DNA of 64,000 bases from Aureimonas pseudogalii (GCF_014196835.1 NZ_JACIEK010000006.1:124001-188000), one strand, 5' to 3'; shown: positions 44,292 to 54,257, counted from the first letter of the stretch. Made by a program: numbers and translations. Notes: generated by a model from the sequence alone, not told the origin.

Positions 44292-45611
44292 TCAGAGCGT
44301 TCGCGGATGCGCCAGCCGCGTGACCGAACAGTCCATGCAGGCCAGCGTTCGCGACGACTGTGCGAGCAGCCACGCGGTGATGGTGAAGGATAGCGCCGTC
44401 GCGAACACGGCGCCCATCAGGCCGAAGGACGGGATGAGGGCGAGGAAGCCGGCGGCGCGAAGGGCGATCGAAAGAGCCATGATCGCGAGGTAGCGCCCCT
44501 CGTGGCCCGTCAGCATCAGGACGGAGGCGGATGGACCAGCGGCCGCGGCGGCTGCGGTGCCGACCGAGAGCACGATCAGCGCTTGATAGTAATCGGCATA
44601 GTCCGGGTTGAAGGCGGCGAGCAGCCAGCGCCCGCCGACGACAAGGCCGAGCAGACCCACCGCGATCATCAGAGCCGTCATCGCCGCGACGGAATTGAGG
44701 AGGCTTGCGAGAGCCGCCCGGTCCTTGCGGAAGTGCAGGTCGGGAATGTGCCGCGTGGAAAACATATTAAGAGCGTCGGAGGCCGTTGCGAAGGCGTTCG
44801 CAAGACGTGTCGTCACGAAGTACGCGCCCGCCACCGAGGGGCTCAGCAACCACCCGATGAGCAGCACGTCGAGATACTGGTTGGCCGCCTCCAGCATCGA
44901 GGACAGCCAGAGCTTCCAGGAGCGCGGCGCCCATGAGCGCAAATCCAGTTGCGGCGCGGCGGATCCGAAACCGGGTCGCGCCGAAAGGACTCGCTGCATC
45001 GACGCCATGTGGACGACGAGTGCGATGGCGAGGCCTGCCGCGAAGAAGGTGAAGGTCCAGAGGAGATCGGCCCGACCGCCGCTCCACCAGCAGAAGGCGA
45101 GAAACGCTACGGGCGGCAGCGATGCCGCGATGTTCGCGTAGCCGTCGCCCCGCCCGACTCCGACGGCCGAGCGCACGAGATGCGAGGTGTAGAGGACGAG
45201 CGTCAGCAGCACGGCATAGGCGGCGACGGGCCACACCGCCGACCCGACGTCGCCGACCACCGCCACGAAGCCCAAGCCGACGAGCAGGGCACCCATGCCG
45301 CAGACCGCGGTGCTGAAGAACAGCGCGCCTTTCAGAAGGCCCGCGTCGCGCGTCGCGCCGTACTCGCTCCAGGATCGCATCACCAGCATCTGCTGGCCGA
45401 AGGTGGCGGCGACGCAGCAGAGGCCCGCGGCGCTGAACAGCAGCGAATAGGTGCCGAAGTCGTGGGCGCCGAGCAGCCGAGCCGCGAGGAAAATCAGAGC
45501 GAAGTTGAAGGCGATGATGCCCGCCTTCAACAGCACGACGCCGACGATGCCGCGAATGGCGGGGCGACGAGCCCAGTCGGCGGCACGGTCGGCGAGAAGC
45601 GTGAGGGTCAT
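44292..45611 (-). CDS. Polysaccharide flippase (Wzx/MOP superfamily)
   Basis: The 439-residue membrane protein has about twelve helices and the layout of the MOP/Wzx flippases, which move undecaprenyl-linked repeat units to the periplasm. The ATG at 45611 starts MTLTLLADRAADWARR. It is the last gene of the minus-strand polysaccharide cluster, 47 bases after the GNAT gene. The substrate cannot be told. Confidence 0.85.
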   Translation of the reverse strand: MTLTLLADRAADWARRPAIRGIVGVVLLKAGIIAFNFALIFLAARLLGAHDFGTYSLLFSAAGLCCVAATFGQQMLVMRSWSEYGATRDAGLLKGALFFSTAVCGMGALLVGLGFVAVVGDVGSAVWPVAAYAVLLTLVLYTSHLVRSAVGVGRGDGYANIAASLPPVAFLAFCWWSGGRADLLWTFTFFAAGLAIALVVHMASMQRVLSARPGFGSAAPQLDLRSWAPRSWKLWLSSMLEAANQYLDVLLIGWLLSPSVAGAYFVTTRLANAFATASDALNMFSTRHIPDLHFRKDRAALASLLNSVAAMTALMIAVGLLGLVVGGRWLLAAFNPDYADYYQALIVLSVGTAAAAAAGPSASVLMLTGHEGRYLAIMALSIALRAAGFLALIPSFGLMGAVFATALSFTITAWLLAQSSRTLACMDCSVTRLAHPRTL

Positions 45612-45658
45612 GGTCGCTCGTTCAAGTGGGAGACGGGCCGGACGCGCCGGCCCATCGT

Positions 45659-46831
45659 TCAGCGGACCTGCGGAACGAAGCGCCGGAGAAGGTTCTTGAC
45701 GGGCTTGGCACGGTGATAGACCTGCGACACCGTATGACCCGCAAGGCTGCGCGCCAGCGTGAGATTGTAGATCGGCGTTTCCTCGACTCGGAACTGCGAC
45801 TTGTAGCCCGTGTTGCCGAGGCCCATGTCGAACAAGCGATGGCCTTCGTCGAAGCGCTGTCGGATCATCTGATACAGGATCTGAAGACCCGGCGAGAACT
45901 TGTTGAGTTCGCTCGTGTCCGACGCGGTGACGACGGCATGGAAGACGCCGTCGCCCGCGGGCCCGAAGAGCATCGCCACGGGCTTTCCGGCGATGCGGCT
46001 GACGTAGGTGACCGCCTCGCCGCTGGCGGCGCCCTCGATCGCGAAGCCGAGATAGAAGTCGTAGTAGGCATCGCGAAGGAAGAGATCGTCGTCGAACTTT
46101 CCGGTGCGAACGGTGCGGGCGAACGCGAACGCTTCGCGGATCTCGACCTCGCTCGTGGCGGCGCGGTGCTCGTAGGGCCCGATGTCGCGCTCGATCTGGC
46201 GCGCCAGTCGGTTCAACTCCTTGGAGAACTTCTTCTTCAGCGTACGGCGGCGCCATTCCTCGAAATCGTCGCCGATCTCGCTGTGGAACGCCGCGTTCTC
46301 ATTGAGCGTCTGCTGCCCTTCGGGAAACAGCCGCCGAATGTCGAGCCCATCGGCGCGGATCTTGCGAAAGATCAGCAGACTGCCGGGAACGAGAAGCGCA
46401 CGCAGCCGCGCCCGCACGTCCGGGTCCGCCGCCAGCCGTTCGAAGGCGTCCGTGGAGGCGACCACGCTGTTGTAGTCGCAGACGCCGAAATCGGCGGGCT
46501 GGACGATGGTGATGCCCATCTTGCGCTGAAGCATGAAGGGCAGCACGGCGAGAAGCTCGCCGGTTTGCCGCTCTCGGACGACGATCGTGAGGGCTTGAGC
46601 GCCCACGGCCGGCGCGAGCTGGCGATGCAGGCGATCCATCCAGAGGGGGGACTGGAACGCCGTCGCCGCGGAGCCCGCGAACAGCTGGCCATAGGCCGGA
46701 GACAAAAAGTCGAAGTTCGGCTCGACCTCGATCGTCGCGTCCGAAACGGCGGGGACGCGATCCAGCCGAAAGGCGTTCGCCAGCGTCGCGGGCCGAGTCG
46801 CCGCCTCGGGCGTCGCGGCGTAGAGGCTCAT
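45659..46831 (-). CDS. GNAT acyltransferase of the CelD/FemAB-like type
   Basis: The 390-residue protein resembles the large Acetyltransf_6 (CelD/BcsL-like) GNATs found in polysaccharide and PEP-CTERM loci, with YVSRIAGKPVAMLFGPAG and the late GLGNTGYKSQF segment. These relatives attach acyl or aminoacyl groups to sugars or peptides. The ATG overlaps the stop of the upstream cupin/JmjC gene (ATGA), suggesting the two act together. Confidence 0.8.
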   Translation of the reverse strand: MSLYAATPEAATRPATLANAFRLDRVPAVSDATIEVEPNFDFLSPAYGQLFAGSAATAFQSPLWMDRLHRQLAPAVGAQALTIVVRERQTGELLAVLPFMLQRKMGITIVQPADFGVCDYNSVVASTDAFERLAADPDVRARLRALLVPGSLLIFRKIRADGLDIRRLFPEGQQTLNENAAFHSEIGDDFEEWRRRTLKKKFSKELNRLARQIERDIGPYEHRAATSEVEIREAFAFARTVRTGKFDDDLFLRDAYYDFYLGFAIEGAASGEAVTYVSRIAGKPVAMLFGPAGDGVFHAVVTASDTSELNKFSPGLQILYQMIRQRFDEGHRLFDMGLGNTGYKSQFRVEETPIYNLTLARSLAGHTVSQVYHRAKPVKNLLRRFVPQVR

Positions 46832-47763
46832 CGGTAGAACTCGACACCGTGCGGCGACGTCGGATCGACCCGGAATCCCCTCGTCTTCACCACTTCGCCC
46901 TGGGTCTCGCGACCGAGCTTCTTCCAGGCAAAGGCCGAGGCCGCTTTGGGGTAGACGCCGAGGCCGGTGGTGCGGGTGGAGGGATTGCCGACCTTCAGCG
47001 TGCGGCGCATCACGCCGTTTCCGTAATGCACGGCGTAGGCGTTCCAGATCTCCTTCGTCCAGTGCTCCATGGTCACGGAGATGTTGAGGCAGTCGTGGTT
47101 CTCGACGCGGTGCGGCGCGTAGAGCGGCCAGGTCAACATCTCGCCCGGCGTCAGATCGATCACCGATGCGTATTCGTCGAACCAGGGCTTGTAGAGCACG
47201 TCCTCGTCGGTCTCGCGCAGCAGGATCTTCTCGATGCTCGACGGCGGAATGAAGACGTCCGTGGCCGGGTAGAGGAAGACCCGCTTGGCGCCCGAGATCT
47301 GCCAGAGCGACTGGCCCTGGATGTCGGCGTGGTAGTAGACCTGCGCGTTGGGCGAGGACACGAGCACGCCGATGTTGCGCTTCGAAGTCTTGAGGCCGGG
47401 AACGCGCGCCTCGAACTCGGCGAAGACGCGGTCGAGCAGTGTGCGGTATTCCGGATCGAAGTCCATGACGCGGCGGATGTTGAGCCACATCCGGCCCTTC
47501 TCGATGGCCTCGATGACCTCAAGGCCGCTGCAGTCGCCGATCTCGCCGTGGATCTTTTCCGAGCGCGTCTTGTCGAGGCCCATCGAGAGGATGCCGTAGT
47601 GATCGCGCGGGCAGCGCTCGATCAGCCGCCCGAGCGCCTCGCGCGTGAACAGTCCGGTCTCGGCCAGCCGGTGCTGCAGCTTGATCGTGTGGTGGCCGAA
47701 CAGCTGCGCGTGGCGGGGCTGCCAATCCGCGAGCAGATCCTTCGTGGGGGCCATGGAATTCAT
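46828..47763 (-). CDS. JmjC/cupin-fold oxygenase-like protein
   Basis: The 311-residue protein has the iron-binding pattern of Fe(II)/2-oxoglutarate oxygenases: HxD at His145-Asp147 (YYHADIQG), a likely 2-oxoglutarate Lys160 (GAKRVFLYP) and the distal His218 (APHRVEN). This fits the cupin-8/JmjC group. It overlaps the GNAT gene downstream. The substrate is unknown; hydroxylation of a polysaccharide substituent or of a protein are both possible. MAPTKDL at 47754 is an alternative start. Confidence 0.78.
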   Translation of the reverse strand: MNSMAPTKDLLADWQPRHAQLFGHHTIKLQHRLAETGLFTREALGRLIERCPRDHYGILSMGLDKTRSEKIHGEIGDCSGLEVIEAIEKGRMWLNIRRVMDFDPEYRTLLDRVFAEFEARVPGLKTSKRNIGVLVSSPNAQVYYHADIQGQSLWQISGAKRVFLYPATDVFIPPSSIEKILLRETDEDVLYKPWFDEYASVIDLTPGEMLTWPLYAPHRVENHDCLNISVTMEHWTKEIWNAYAVHYGNGVMRRTLKVGNPSTRTTGLGVYPKAASAFAWKKLGRETQGEVVKTRGFRVDPTSPHGVEFYR

Positions 47764-47943
47764 CGTGATCCTCCGATCGTTCGTACCGGTGGCTGACGGA
47801 GGCGGGCAAGGCCCGGCCTCGACAGGCGAGGAAAGTTAATAAGCGCTGAATGGACAGTATCAGAGTTCGGCGACGGGCGCCGTGATCTGCCGAGACTTCA
47901 TGGAAGTGCAGTTAACGTCTCGAAAGCTCGGCAAATGCGAAGA

Positions 47944-49353
47944 TCAGGACGCTGCAGGCCGGGAGAAGCGCCCGCGAAGAGCCGGCGGCAGAAGGACGAT
48001 CAACGTGGCGAGGACGAGGCTGGCGAAGGCGAAGACGCCGCCGACCAGGACCATGCTCGGTCGGGTCGATTTCAACGGCGGCACCGCGGGCGAGACGATG
48101 CGCACGTCGTTCGAAGTCATCAGCCGCTGCTCGTCCACGGACTTGTACTGGGCGAGATACTGCTCGTAGATCTGCCGGTCGGAGGCGGCCTGCCGTTCGA
48201 GATCGGACAACTGCACCTGTGCCTGATCGGTCTTGCCCGCCTGCCCGACGAGTTGCGCCAGACGGCGTTCGAGGCCGCTCTGCTGCTGCTCGGCGACGTC
48301 GAACTGCTTGCGCAGCGACAGGCCCACGAGGCTGCGTTCGGTGTCGATCTGTCGGTCGAGCGCGCGCAGCTTCGAGCGCAGGTCGACGATCCGCGGGTGG
48401 CGGGCGCCATAGGTCTGCGTGAGCTCGGCCAGGGTGCGCGAGAGATCCGCCTGCTCGCGGCGCAGAAGCGTCAGCTCGCTCGTCGCGGCATCGCCGCCGG
48501 CGGTCGGCGACGCAAGGTTTTCGGCCCGCGCCCGGGCGGCGTCGGTGGCGGCCCGGGCGACTGTGAGTTGGGCTCCGAGTTCGCCGATCTCGCGCTGCGC
48601 CAGCGTGCTGTTGGCGCCGACATCCACCATGCCCGAGCGCACCTTGAAGGCGGCTACGGCCTCTTCCGACCGCCGAAGGTTCGTGCGCAGGCCGTCGAGC
48701 CGCCCGGACAGCGAGGCCGCGGCGCGCGATGCGGCGGTGTTCTGCGAAGCGTTCTCGCTCGTCACGAAAGCCTCGGCGACCGCGTTGGCGTAGAAGGCCG
48801 CCCGCTCGGGATCCGACGACTTGTAGGAGATGTCGACGAGATAGGTCGCGCCCCGTCGCTCCACGGTCAACCGGTCACGGAAGGCCTGCAGTTGGCTGCG
48901 CGGGTCGAGCGTTCGTTCGTTCACCAGTTCGGGATCGGCCGTCACGTCCAGGCCGGACACGACGTTCGAGAGGAACCCGCTCGACTGCACGACCTGCACC
49001 ACGCTCTCCAGCGTCTGGGCGTTGCCGCCGATGCCCGGCAGAACCTCCTGCGTCGGCGCCACGCGCTGCTCGCGCGGATCGACGAGGACGATCGCCGTCG
49101 AGCGGTAGGGAAACGGCACGAGGCGGAAGGCCACGACCGAACCCGCCAGCAGCAGCAGCGTCAGCGCGATCAGCGCGGGCGAGTAGCGAAGCAGATGGCG
49201 GGCCATGGTGGATGGCGCGAGCAGGCCGTCGCCGGTTGCCCTCTCGTCGGCGCGCGGCCGCGACGGCACGTCGAGCCGCGCGACCACCGGTCGCGAAGCC
49301 GCGCTACGCCCCGCGAGGCGGCCGATGTCCGGATTTTCCCAGTCTGGTCGCAT
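47944..49353 (-). CDS. Chain-length determinant / GumC-like exopolysaccharide co-polymerase
   Basis: Wzz/GumC-type inner-membrane protein of 469 residues: N-terminal cytoplasmic segment, first helix about 57-78, long periplasmic coiled coil (about 180-410), second helix about 440-460, and a short basic C-terminus. It lacks the fused tyrosine-kinase domain of Wzc. It controls polymer length and export. It stands between the GH5 gene and the JmjC gene. Confidence 0.9.
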   Translation of the reverse strand: MRPDWENPDIGRLAGRSAASRPVVARLDVPSRPRADERATGDGLLAPSTMARHLLRYSPALIALTLLLLAGSVVAFRLVPFPYRSTAIVLVDPREQRVAPTQEVLPGIGGNAQTLESVVQVVQSSGFLSNVVSGLDVTADPELVNERTLDPRSQLQAFRDRLTVERRGATYLVDISYKSSDPERAAFYANAVAEAFVTSENASQNTAASRAAASLSGRLDGLRTNLRRSEEAVAAFKVRSGMVDVGANSTLAQREIGELGAQLTVARAATDAARARAENLASPTAGGDAATSELTLLRREQADLSRTLAELTQTYGARHPRIVDLRSKLRALDRQIDTERSLVGLSLRKQFDVAEQQQSGLERRLAQLVGQAGKTDQAQVQLSDLERQAASDRQIYEQYLAQYKSVDEQRLMTSNDVRIVSPAVPPLKSTRPSMVLVGGVFAFASLVLATLIVLLPPALRGRFSRPAAS

Positions 49354-49423
49354 GGTTCGACCCTCGTTCGATGGCGGTTGTGGGAGCGCCGCGCCCGAAT
49401 GGGTTTCGGTCGCCCCGGGGTAG

Positions 49424-50620
49424 TCAATTCATGCGGCCGATTGAACCGTCCGGCCGTTGGCGCGACCCCGCAGACCGCGGCTCGGCGAGGCCGCCGCTCA
49501 GCGCATCGAGAACCCCGGCATCGAGCCGGCCGGTGGATTTGTCGGCGAGGCCGAAGCCGTCCTCGAAGTCCCAGTGCGTCCATCCCATGCACCGGCTGGC
49601 CGCGGCCTTCGCCACGGTGGACAGCCAGGCGAGCCGTGCCGCGCGCGGCGCACCGCCCGAATAGACACCAAATTCGTTGACGATCACCGGTGCCCCGGTG
49701 CGGTGCGACCACGCGGCCATGGCATCGAAGGCTCGATCGACCGAAGCTTCGGTCCAGCCATCGAGAAGCGAGTTCGAGAGCACGATCCGTGCCGCCGACT
49801 CGCCGCGCGCGTCGAGATCACGCAGGATTCGCGCCATGGCAGGATCACCCTCGGGGCTGGGATAGGGCAGCCCTGCGAGAACCCCGAGCGTCTTGGCGTC
49901 CACCCAGTCCGCGCTTTGATGGGTGAAGGCGAAGGGGTCGTAATAGTGGATGGCATAGACGACGTTGGCGTCGTCCAGCGGCATCATGGCGTCCAGCGCC
50001 TCGTGCCGTTGCGGGCCGAACGGCGCGGCGACGATCGTGTGGTGCGGCAGCAGCGTGCGAACGTGCCGGGCCAGGCGGGGAAGCTGATCTCGCCAGACCT
50101 CGAAGCTCGTCGGCGGCTCGTTCAGCAGCTCGGCGAAGGTCTGGCTCGCCGCAAACCGACCGACGATCGGTGCGAGATCGGTCCAAAGCGCCATGACGGC
50201 ACGGAGCGCCGCCTCGGGATCGCGATCGTAGAGATCGGCAAGGCGGGCGCCGGGATGCAGGTCGACCGAGACGGAGAAGCCCAGCTTTTGCAACTCGGCG
50301 ATTTCCTCCGAAAGCGCCGCCAGATAGCGCTCGGCGCCCTCGTGTTCCCCCCCGAAGCGCTCGTCGTCGATGGGCAGGCGGATGTGCGACATGCCCCATT
50401 CGCGCAGCGTCGTCAGCGTCCGGCTCCGTGGGATGGTCGCGGTGCCGTCCTCATCCCAGTTCGGCAGGTTCACGCCGGCCCGTAGCGCCGCGATTGCCGC
50501 GGGATTGGCGAAGGGTCGGGTCGCAGCGCAGCGATCGCGATCCGTCGCGTCTCCCGCAGCGATGGCGGGGCTCACGGCGACGAGGCCGGCGAGCGCGAGG
50601 GGAAACGCGAAGGCGCGCAT
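49424..50620 (-). CDS. Secreted glycoside hydrolase family 5 protein
   Basis: A 398-residue cellulase-like (GH5) enzyme with a signal peptide (about 1-22, cleavage after AIA). Catalytic residues are visible: acid/base Glu168 in ELLNEP and nucleophile Glu316 in IVNEFGVY; the core includes HIRLPID and YAIHYYDPF. In exopolysaccharide clusters such enzymes trim or release the polymer. It begins nine bases after the WecG-family gene. Confidence 0.9.
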   Translation of the reverse strand: MRAFAFPLALAGLVAVSPAIAAGDATDRDRCAATRPFANPAAIAALRAGVNLPNWDEDGTATIPRSRTLTTLREWGMSHIRLPIDDERFGGEHEGAERYLAALSEEIAELQKLGFSVSVDLHPGARLADLYDRDPEAALRAVMALWTDLAPIVGRFAASQTFAELLNEPPTSFEVWRDQLPRLARHVRTLLPHHTIVAAPFGPQRHEALDAMMPLDDANVVYAIHYYDPFAFTHQSADWVDAKTLGVLAGLPYPSPEGDPAMARILRDLDARGESAARIVLSNSLLDGWTEASVDRAFDAMAAWSHRTGAPVIVNEFGVYSGGAPRAARLAWLSTVAKAAASRCMGWTHWDFEDGFGLADKSTGRLDAGVLDALSGGLAEPRSAGSRQRPDGSIGRMN

Positions 50621-50628
50621 CGAGGCGG

Positions 50629-51465
50629 TCAACGCGAGTTCACGAAGAGCTGCCACAGCGCGGTTCCGTTGGTGCGGATGTAGCGAGGGCCGAGACGGAG
50701 CGGCTCTTGCCAGGCGCGGAACGCCCATTCGAAGCCCGTCGCCTGCATCCAGTAGGGCGCACGGGGCCGGTCGCCGGAGAGAAAGTCGAACAGGCCGCCG
50801 CAGGTCTTCACAACCGAGATGTTGGTCAGACGATCGAGATTGCGCAGGATGAAGCGCTGCTCGAGCGGAACGCCCATACCCACCCACAGGATGTCGGCGC
50901 GGCTGGCGTTGATCTCGTCCACCAAGTCGGCTTCCTCGTCGGGTCGGAAGTAGCCGTTTCGCCGACCGGCGAAGACCAGCCCCGGGTGAAGACGCTCCAT
51001 CGCCTCGACGGCCCGCTCGTTGACGCGCTCGGTCGCGCCCAGGAAGTAGAAACTCAGCCCTTCGGGAACGCAGAGTCTGGCGACGTCGTGGATCAGGTCT
51101 GTCGTGGCGATCCGCTCGGGCAGCGGCGTGTCGGTGAAGTAGCGGGAATAGAACACCATCGGCATCCCGTCCGCCAGGATGTGGTCGGCCTGCTGGAAGT
51201 CGCGGTAGATCTCGGAATCACGGCTCCAGAGGGCAATCACTTCGCCGTTGGACGACGTCGAGTAGAAGGGCCGCTGCATGCTCTCGCGGTGCGCCAGAAC
51301 GTGCGACACGAACCCCCGTGCCACCGCCTCGCGTCCGGCGATGGTCACCGGAAGACCGCCGAGATTGACGGTCGGCCAGTTGGCCAGCGCATGGGGATCG
51401 AGAGCCGCCCTGCGCCGCAGAGGCTTGGCGGATGCCACATCCAGATTCTGTTCGATGAAACCCAA
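50629..51465 (-). CDS. WecG/TagA/CpsF family glycosyltransferase
   Basis: The 278-residue product has the family core: STSSNGEVIAL, ADGMPMVFYSR, FLGATERVNERAVEAM, WVGMGVPLEQRFIL and VVKTCGGLFDFLSGDRPRAP. Relatives transfer N-acetylmannosaminuronate or related sugars to lipid-linked primers. The start is TTG at 51465 with GGGAG about eight bases upstream. Confidence 0.92.
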   Translation of the reverse strand: MGFIEQNLDVASAKPLRRRAALDPHALANWPTVNLGGLPVTIAGREAVARGFVSHVLAHRESMQRPFYSTSSNGEVIALWSRDSEIYRDFQQADHILADGMPMVFYSRYFTDTPLPERIATTDLIHDVARLCVPEGLSFYFLGATERVNERAVEAMERLHPGLVFAGRRNGYFRPDEEADLVDEINASRADILWVGMGVPLEQRFILRNLDRLTNISVVKTCGGLFDFLSGDRPRAPYWMQATGFEWAFRAWQEPLRLGPRYIRTNGTALWQLFVNSR

Positions 51466-51618
51466 CAGTTCGCTCCCGCGACTTGCTTACGACACTCCGC
51501 AGCGAACTATGGGGTAAAGCAATGGGCAGCGATCACAACCTGGAAGTTAAGAACTGGTTAATACCTAGAAGGCCTGACCCGCCTCAATGATGCTTGATTA
51601 AAATGATACGGATTCGCT

Positions 51619-53115
51619 TCAATCCGGCCGATAGAAACGATCGGCGAGCGTTGCCATCGACCGAACCTTGGGGCGAAGGATACAACCGTCGATGACTTCG
51701 AGACGCGCGGCCTTGTTCAGCGTGTGGAGCTTTCGCCCCGGCCAATGTGTTCCGGGGCGAAGGATCGTCTCCACCGTCTGCGAGAAACCCTCGACGTCCA
51801 GCCGATCGACGCACGCCAGCCCGAGCGCCGCACCGTAGCCGTCGGTGCAGTCCTGCACCGGACGCATGAGCTGCCCGCCGATCCGCACGAATTGCCCCGC
51901 CGGCCGCGCCGTCGCAGGATCGATCAGCAGCGGATTGCCGGCATGGGCTTGCCAGGGGCCGAACGGATCGGGCGCGTGCCAGATCGACAACGTGTCGGAA
52001 TAGCCGCCCGTGTTCGGCCGAGTCACGGCGAACATCCACCAGCGGTCGCCATGCTCCACCAGCGTCGCATCGGCCGCCTCGACCCCGGAGAGAAGCTGCG
52101 CGTGCCGCTCCCAGCGATGCGGAAATTCTACCGCACGGTACACCGCCACGTCGCGGCAGGCCGACGATTCCGGGATCATGAAGATCTCGCCGTTCCGCTC
52201 GAAGAGGAAGGGATAGGACAGGTGCCACGCCTCCTCCAGCACCGGCGTCACCGGACCCGGCACCCCGTCCACGATCTCGGCGAAGGAGATGATTCCCTTG
52301 CCGGTGCGGTGGTCGAGGTCCTCGAAGAACAGGAAGTGCCGCCCCTGCCAGACGATCGCGAAAGGGTCGGCATAGAAGCGGTGGCCGGGGTCGGGCAGCG
52401 CTGTCCAGCGCGTGCCCCCGAGATCCCGACGGCTCCAGACGTCCTCGTCCGTCAGCCGCCAGCCGATGCGCCAATGCGGGGCGTGGCAGCACAGGCGATA
52501 GAGCGCGCGGGCCGAACGCGATGCCAGTCCCCGCGCCAGCGACTTCGCGGCGCGCGCGGGTCCGATGGCGTCCGCTGCACGCAGCGAGGCTGCGGCGCGC
52601 GAAGGCGGTGCCGGACGCCGGATCGCTTGCTCCAGAAGCAGCGCCGTGCGTGAGCCGATCGAATCGAGACCGGCGAGAAGGCAGTCGGCGGTTTCGAGAG
52701 ACGCCGTGCCGGACGACAGGGCGACGCCGCCCGCGACGTCCTCGATCACGATGGGCGGCGACACCCCCGCCAGCAACGCGTCGAAGATCGCGAGATCGCC
52801 GAGGCCGCCGGCGAACCGAGGCCGCAGCACGAGGCGTGCGGGCGAGACCGTGCGCTCGCGGCCGAGCAGCAGCGCCACGTCGGCGATTTCAGCATCGCCG
52901 TTTGTAAGACCTTCGGCAGGAAGGCGGCGGTGGCGCCGCGTCTGCCGGCGATAGACGATGTCCTCCAGCGCCAGGAGCGTCGCAACCACCGAGGGCAACG
53001 GCTCGCCGCCGCCCGACCGACGAACGCGGACGTCATGCGTCATGGCGAGTTCGTCGGCGAGACGCCGCATCCAAGGGTAGAAGCCGTCGGCATCGACGAC
53101 GAGATCGACGATCAT
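51619..53115 (-). CDS. Beta-propeller glycosyltransferase-like protein
   Basis: The 498-residue chain has an N-terminal part of about 200 residues that is poorly recognisable (formyltransferase/GT-like). Its C-terminal part (about 205-498) has repeated W/F-rich blades (RFYADPFAIVWQGRHFLFFEDL, LSYPFLFERNGEIFMIPES, WWMFAVTR), typical of the GH43-like five-bladed propeller found next to glycosyltransferases. Its ATG overlaps the GT4 stop (ATGA). The activity is unproven. Confidence 0.75.
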   Translation of the reverse strand: MIVDLVVDADGFYPWMRRLADELAMTHDVRVRRSGGGEPLPSVVATLLALEDIVYRRQTRRHRRLPAEGLTNGDAEIADVALLLGRERTVSPARLVLRPRFAGGLGDLAIFDALLAGVSPPIVIEDVAGGVALSSGTASLETADCLLAGLDSIGSRTALLLEQAIRRPAPPSRAAASLRAADAIGPARAAKSLARGLASRSARALYRLCCHAPHWRIGWRLTDEDVWSRRDLGGTRWTALPDPGHRFYADPFAIVWQGRHFLFFEDLDHRTGKGIISFAEIVDGVPGPVTPVLEEAWHLSYPFLFERNGEIFMIPESSACRDVAVYRAVEFPHRWERHAQLLSGVEAADATLVEHGDRWWMFAVTRPNTGGYSDTLSIWHAPDPFGPWQAHAGNPLLIDPATARPAGQFVRIGGQLMRPVQDCTDGYGAALGLACVDRLDVEGFSQTVETILRPGTHWPGRKLHTLNKAARLEVIDGCILRPKVRSMATLADRFYRPD

Positions 53116-54257
53116 CGAGAACGCCCCTCCGGCAGAACGGCCTCGACGATCATCGCCTCGTAGGCGTCGATCATCGCATCGAGCGAATAGCTTTCGGCGA
53201 GGCGCCGACCTCGCGCGCGAAGCGCTTCGGCCCCCTCGGGACGCGCGAGAAGCGCTTCGACCGCGGCGGCGAAGTCGGACGTGCGCGCGGTGTGGACGAA
53301 GGCCGCCGCCGGCGCGCCGTCCACCGCCAGAACCTCGCGCAGCACGGGAATGTCGTTGGCGACCACGGGCACGCCGGCCTGTGCGGCTTCCACCGCCGCG
53401 AGGCCGAAGGTCTCGGCGGCGGTCGTGAAGACGAAGAGGTCGAGCGTTCGCAGAAACGCTCCGATTCGCGAGGCCGGGAGTTCGCCCACCGTGTGGAACC
53501 GGTCGGCGACGCCGAGTTCGCGCGCCAGCGCAGCCAGCCTCGGCGCGTCCGGACCCTGCCCCGCCACCGCCAGATGCACCTCCGGCAGCGCGGGAAGAAT
53601 GCGGATCGCATGGTCTATCTGCTTCAGCGGATGAAGGCGCGAGACGCAGCCGATGATCGACGCCTCCACTGGCAGTCCGAAGGCGAGGCGCGCGCCGGCC
53701 TGAGCGAGCACCGTCGTCTTGGCCTCGAAGCCGTGCGGCACGTGCGTGATGAGGCGGCGGTAGCGCTCGGGGTATGCAGCGTAGTCGCGCGCTAGATCGT
53801 GCGAGTTGACGGTGATGCGGTCGTAGATCCGAGCAAGGCCGAGCGCGCGGTCGAGTTGGCGGACGACGCCGTTGACGGTCGCGCGCGCAGAAACGTGGTT
53901 GGCGATGACGTGCGGCACCCCGGCGAGCCGGGCGGCGGGCGCCGCGAGCACGTTTCCGTAGTGCTGGAAGGTTAGCACGACGTCCGGCCGCACGCGGCGG
54001 ATGGCGGCGCGAAGCCGTAGGAGGAAGCGAGCGAAGCGCCAAGCCCCCGCAGGGCGCTCACGCGACACGAACACGACGTTGGGCAGCGCGTCCGATCCAT
54101 CGGTAACCCTGTAGAAAAACAGGTGGTGGACGTCGTAGCCGCGCGCGCGCAGCCCTTCGCCGACGAGGCGCGAGATTTCCTGCGCGCCGGCGTTTTCGGC
54201 CTGGGTCTGGACGAAGAGCAGTCGTGGCCGCGCCGGCGTCTGGGAGAGCTGGTTCAT
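53112..54257 (-). CDS. Glycosyltransferase family 4 protein
   Basis: A 381-residue GT-B fold enzyme with the nucleotide-sugar motif ETFGLAAVEAAQAGVPVVA (E-x7-E, about residue 301) and the second-domain start GCVSRLHPLKQIDHAI. It probably transfers a sugar from a nucleotide donor to a lipid-linked repeat unit at the cytoplasmic face. It lies two bases after the polymerase gene. Confidence 0.93.
   Translation of the reverse strand: MNQLSQTPARPRLLFVQTQAENAGAQEISRLVGEGLRARGYDVHHLFFYRVTDGSDALPNVVFVSRERPAGAWRFARFLLRLRAAIRRVRPDVVLTFQHYGNVLAAPAARLAGVPHVIANHVSARATVNGVVRQLDRALGLARIYDRITVNSHDLARDYAAYPERYRRLITHVPHGFEAKTTVLAQAGARLAFGLPVEASIIGCVSRLHPLKQIDHAIRILPALPEVHLAVAGQGPDAPRLAALARELGVADRFHTVGELPASRIGAFLRTLDLFVFTTAAETFGLAAVEAAQAGVPVVANDIPVLREVLAVDGAPAAAFVHTARTSDFAAAVEALLARPEGAEALRARGRRLAESYSLDAMIDAYEAMIVEAVLPEGRSR

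Noticed and set aside
43341-44300. Integration scar or mobile element next to tRNA-Val
   Set aside because: I found no integrase, transposase or repeat of the tRNA 3' end in the window, so insertion at the tRNA is not shown.
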